From Thiotrichaceae bacterium (GTDB lineage: Bacteria > Pseudomonadota > Gammaproteobacteria > Thiotrichales > Thiotrichaceae), in contig WGBH01000520.1 in NCBI GenBank assembly GCA_015494435.1, positions 1-7,704 of the forward strand: DNA of 7,704 bases, written 5' to 3'. The translations under genes were made by a program, and so were the position numbers. The notes under the pieces were generated by a model. The model had not been told where the DNA came from, did no database searches, and was given only the letters and a program-made list of their open reading frames with translations. Shown one piece after another: positions 5,315 to 7,704 of the stretch. The number at the start of each line of letters is the position of its first letter. Within the stretch, counting starts at the first letter, position 1.

Positions 5315-6837
5315 GAACTAGCAGGTGCTTGTGCCGCGATTAAACGATCCATTGAACGATAGCTAACAGCTTCACTCAGATGTACTGTTTGAATTTCTTC
5401 ACTGCCTGCTAAGTCCGCAATAGTGCGGGCTACTTTTAAGATGCGATGATAAGCACGAGCGGATAATTTAAACTTTTCCAACACTTGAGCTATTAATACT
5501 TCGTCTTGCGGTGATAGTTGGCAATATTGCTCTATTTGCTTATTACTTAAAAAACGATTCGCCTTTTCCTGTCGAAGCTGTTGTCTTTCGCGCGCTACAA
5601 TCACACGTTTTCTAACCGTTTCACTGCTGTCACTGTGTTCTGGTCTTTGCAGATCTTGACGCGATAAACGCGGTACTTCTATTTGTAAATCAATACGATC
5701 CAAAAAAGGTGCAGAAAGTTTAGAGCGATAACGCCGTTGTTGCTCTAAGGAACATTGGCAATTATCTTTTAGATCACAATCATAGCCTTGAGGACAAGGG
5801 TTCATGGCGGCAATGAGTTGAAATCTTGCAGGATAAGTTGCTTGCCTTGCGGCGCGTGAAATAGTGATTTTTCCTGTTTCTAAGGGTTCACGTAGAACTT
5901 CTAATACTTTACGATCAAATTCTGTTAATTCATCCAGAAATAAAATGCCATTATGTGCTAGTGATATTTCACCTGGGCGCACCTGCGCGCCACCACCGAC
6001 TAAAGCAACCCCTGATGAGGTATGATGAGGGTCGCGAATAGGACGTTGTCCCCATTGTTGATACTCAAAACCTTGATGACTAATGGATGCAACAGTGGCA
6101 GATTCCAGTGCTTCTTCATCTGTCATTGGGGGTAAAATAGTCGCCAAACGTGTTGCTAGCATTGTTTTTCCCGTACCAGGTGGGCCGATCATTAACATAT
6201 TATGTGCACCTGCTGCCGCAATCTCCAAAGCACGTTTAGCTTGAAACTGCCCTTTCACCTCATTTAAATCAATAGAATACTTTGTAGCATTATCAATATT
6301 TACCCGCTCATAAGGCGAAAGCCGTTGTGTATCCTTTAAATGTTCAGTAATTTTTAATAAATGATTGGCCGTATAGACAGGTAAAGAAGAAATTAAACTT
6401 GCTTCATCAGCATTTTCTTCAGGAACAAATAAAGACCGTTGTTCTTTGTCAGTGGCAAAAGCAGTGGGTAGTACACCTTTTACTTTGCGTAATTTACCAC
6501 CAAGAGAAAGCTCGCCGATAAATTCATAGTCTGATAAGGACTGCTCAGGGATTTGCCCTGAGGCAGCTAAAATACCCAATGCAATGGGTAAATCAAAACG
6601 TCCTCCATCTTTAGGAATATCAGCAGGTGCAAGATTGATGGTGATACGATTATTCGGAAACTCAAAACGTGAATTAAGAATCGCAGCGCGAACACGGTCT
6701 TTACTTTCTTTAACCGCCGTTTCTGGCAAACCAACAATTGACAACGCCGGTAAACCCGCACTTAAATCAACCTCCACAATGACCTGTGGTGCATGAATTC
6801 CATCATTGGTACGGCTATAGACAAGGGCTAGGCTCAT
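5311..6837 (-). CDS. comM: YifB/ComM-family Mg-chelatase-like AAA+ ATPase
   Basis: A 508-residue cytoplasmic AAA+ protein. In Vibrio and Acinetobacter, ComM is a hexameric helicase that promotes branch migration when transformed DNA integrates; in other species the role is less certain. The N-terminal domain (about 1-165, starting MSLALVYSR and containing GLPxxAVKESKDRVRAA) has the ribosomal S5/Lon-protease-like fold known for the family, without evident protease residues. The Mg-chelatase AAA+ core has Walker A GPPGTGKT (218-225), Walker B ILFLDE (298-303), a sensor Asn in MNP (345-347) and the arginine-finger region FLDRID (Arg381). A four-cysteine cluster (Cys348, 354, 360, 362) sits between them and may bind metal. 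The C-terminal helical domain (about 410-500) carries LSARAYHRILKVARTIADLAG. The ATG start gives the canonical N-terminus; the ribosome binding site is weak. It converges on the ankyrin gene and overlaps it by 4 bp. Confidence 0.95.
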   Translation of the reverse strand: MSLALVYSRTNDGIHAPQVIVEVDLSAGLPALSIVGLPETAVKESKDRVRAAILNSRFEFPNNRITINLAPADIPKDGGRFDLPIALGILAASGQIPEQSLSDYEFIGELSLGGKLRKVKGVLPTAFATDKEQRSLFVPEENADEASLISSLPVYTANHLLKITEHLKDTQRLSPYERVNIDNATKYSIDLNEVKGQFQAKRALEIAAAGAHNMLMIGPPGTGKTMLATRLATILPPMTDEEALESATVASISHQGFEYQQWGQRPIRDPHHTSSGVALVGGGAQVRPGEISLAHNGILFLDELTEFDRKVLEVLREPLETGKITISRAARQATYPARFQLIAAMNPCPQGYDCDLKDNCQCSLEQQRRYRSKLSAPFLDRIDLQIEVPRLSRQDLQRPEHSDSSETVRKRVIVARERQQLRQEKANRFLSNKQIEQYCQLSPQDEVLIAQVLEKFKLSARAYHRILKVARTIADLAGSEEIQTVHLSEAVSYRSMDRLIAAQAPASS

Positions 6838-6946
6838 GAGCTAATTCATTGTTAGGGTTAAAATATTGACCATAACAGATGAAAATCCGTTCACATATTT
6901 TTCATAGATAGGAGGTATACTTTACCCCTTTTTAGGAGAGCATAGT
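6838..6946. promoter_or_regulatory. Divergent promoter region of comM and the MazG-like gene
   Basis: 109 bp between two divergent starts. For the rightward gene, TATACT (6916-6921) is a good -10 box; the best -35 is TTCACA (6890-6895) but with a long 20-bp spacing, so the promoter call is tentative. AGGAG at 6934-6938, 8 nt before the ATG, is a clear ribosome binding site. A second GGAGG (6911-6915) abuts the -10 and probably has no translational role. For comM I see no convincing promoter. Confidence 0.4.
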
Positions 6947-7297
6947 ATGTCAAAAGATTTGGACAGCATAAAACAGCAACTGCGACAATTTGCTAAAGAG
7001 CGAGATTGGGATCAGTTTCATTCACCTAAAAATTTTTCTATGGCACTTATCGTAGAATGTGCGGAATTAGTTGAACACTTTCAATGGTTGAGCGATGAGC
7101 AAAGCAAACATTTATCAGCAAAAACATTGGACGAAGTTTCTTTAGAAATGGCTGATATTATGATTTATCTAATACGTTTAGCCGATAAATTAGATGTAGA
7201 TTTACTACAAAGCGTAGAACGAAAGATTGAATTAAATGCGATTAAATACCCCATAGAGAAATCAAAAGGCATTGCTAAGAAGTACAATCAGCTTTGA
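6947..7297 (+). CDS. MazG-like nucleotide pyrophosphohydrolase (dCTPase/RS21-C6 type)
   Basis: A 116-residue soluble all-alpha protein that should hydrolyse (d)NTPs to the monophosphate and pyrophosphate, as a housecleaning enzyme. The metal-binding signature EXXE-(26)-EXXD is complete: Glu37, Glu40, Glu67 and Asp70. The opening FAKERDWDQFHSPKNFSMAL followed by ELVEHFQWL is typical of the short, single-domain MazG-like/DCTPP1 group rather than of two-domain MazG. Length is normal. The start is fixed by AGGAG 8 nt upstream. No mazE/mazF or relA neighbour exists, so a toxin-antitoxin setting is not indicated. Substrate preference (dCTP or modified nucleotides) cannot be read from the sequence. 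Confidence 0.9.
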   Translation: MSKDLDSIKQQLRQFAKERDWDQFHSPKNFSMALIVECAELVEHFQWLSDEQSKHLSAKTLDEVSLEMADIMIYLIRLADKLDVDLLQSVERKIELNAIKYPIEKSKGIAKKYNQL

Positions 7298-7382
7298 TAC
7301 TTGTTTATTCAATATTTGCACTAGTTGGACGAGTTTACAAAAACCCGCCCCGCATCAGATATGTATGGAATAAGCAAGAAAT
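7298..7382. other. Short convergent gap
   Basis: 85 bp between two converging genes. On the minus strand GCGGGGCGGGTTTTT (7356-7342 region) looks like the second half of a terminator, GC block plus T-run, but I find no matching complementary arm before it, so no terminator is called. Confidence 0.4.
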
Positions 7383-7704
7383 TTACTTTTTAACCGCTTT
7401 TTCATACATTTTTACAGCAGCATTCATTTCCTTAAGTAAAGATAAATTCTTACTCGCTGCTAATTTTAACCCTGCCTCAGAAACATCAGTATTGGCTAAA
7501 ACAGGCTTATACTCAGTCCATAACCCCCTGACTTTCTCCAATTGAGCAAGAATATCTTTATCAGTGGTTGCCAAAAGACCTAAATCAGCATCACCTTTAA
7601 CTAGACCTGTGAGTGTTTTTTCAAATAGCGTTACCGTCTTACCCAAGGCATCTTTATTGGCATCAGCCTCTATGCCGTTTGCAATCAAGAGTAATTCTTT
7701 GGTC
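7383..7704 (-). CDS. PilJ-type sensor-domain protein, C-terminal fragment (runs off window)
   Basis: The reading frame is open to the right edge of the window, so only the last 106 residues are visible; the start lies outside. The fragment begins TKELLLIANGIEADANKD and continues as an amphipathic helical region with LEKVRGLWTEYKPVLAN. It resembles the second half of the type IV pili methyl-accepting chemotaxis transducer N-terminal domain (PilJ N-terminal domain, a four-helix periplasmic sensor). The protein ends shortly after this domain, so there is no HAMP, kinase or methyl-accepting domain at its C-terminus. It may be a small periplasmic protein made only of PilJ domains. Assignment rests on pattern recognition of a fragment; a TTG within the frame (7688) should not be taken as the true start. 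Confidence 0.6.
   Translation of the reverse strand, partial: TKELLLIANGIEADANKDALGKTVTLFEKTLTGLVKGDADLGLLATTDKDILAQLEKVRGLWTEYKPVLANTDVSEAGLKLAASKNLSLLKEMNAAVKMYEKAVKK

Noticed and set aside
6947..7297. MazG-like gene as part of a toxin-antitoxin or defence module
   Set aside because: No toxin, antitoxin or defence gene lies beside it; the neighbours are comM (divergent) and a PilJ-type gene (convergent).
7340..7360. GC block plus T-run on the minus strand as a terminator
   Set aside because: No complementary arm upstream, so no hairpin can form, and it lies in the region before, not cleanly after, a transcript's folded arm.
7294..7545. 83-codon plus-strand frame overlapping the MazG-like stop
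   Set aside because: Its ATGA-like proximity to the MazG-like gene is tempting, but it is mostly antisense to the well-supported PilJ-type gene and has no ribosome binding site.

Overview
The window looks like ordinary chromosome of a low-GC (about 39-40% by eye) Gram-negative bacterium, most likely a gammaproteobacterium. The basis is close resemblance, from memory, of the cysteinyl-tRNA synthetase and the PpiB-type isomerase to enterobacterial proteins, a ComM/YifB ATPase, two lipoproteins with Lol-type lipoboxes, and a PilJ-type sensor-domain protein. The mix would suit a Thiotrichales/Beggiatoa-like lineage, but that placement is inference. No phage, IS element, CRISPR array, tRNA or rRNA is visible.

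Layout. 1-329: AT-rich, with no intact gene; it holds a short reading frame broken by one in-frame stop (177-350) and small palindromes. 330-1247 (-): a ten-helix EamA/DMT exporter, preceded by a 208-bp gap whose minus-strand RNA can form competing helices ending at the Shine-Dalgarno. 1456-2106 (-): a cyclophilin with a lipoprotein signal and a second, better-equipped internal start that would give a plain cytosolic PpiB. 2107-2376: divergent regulatory gap. 2377-3768 (+): cysS. 3769-3949: gap with a perfect hairpin and a convincing sigma70 promoter. 3950-5314 (+): an ankyrin-repeat lipoprotein with a very basic tether. 5311-6837 (-): comM/yifB, overlapping the ankyrin gene tail to tail by 4 bp. 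6838-6946: divergent promoter gap. 6947-7297 (+): a short MazG-like nucleotide pyrophosphohydrolase. 7383-7704 (-): the C-terminal end of a PilJ-domain protein that runs off the window.

The genes do not form one pathway or a long operon; each appears to be its own transcription unit. Shared themes are envelope proteins (isomerase lipoprotein, ankyrin lipoprotein, exporter, PilJ domain) and housekeeping information/nucleotide metabolism (CysS, ComM, MazG-like). The most interesting signals are the dual-start cyclophilin, the switch-like leader of the exporter, and the surface- or periplasm-anchored ankyrin protein. I do not see evidence for a new multi-gene defence or biosynthetic system.
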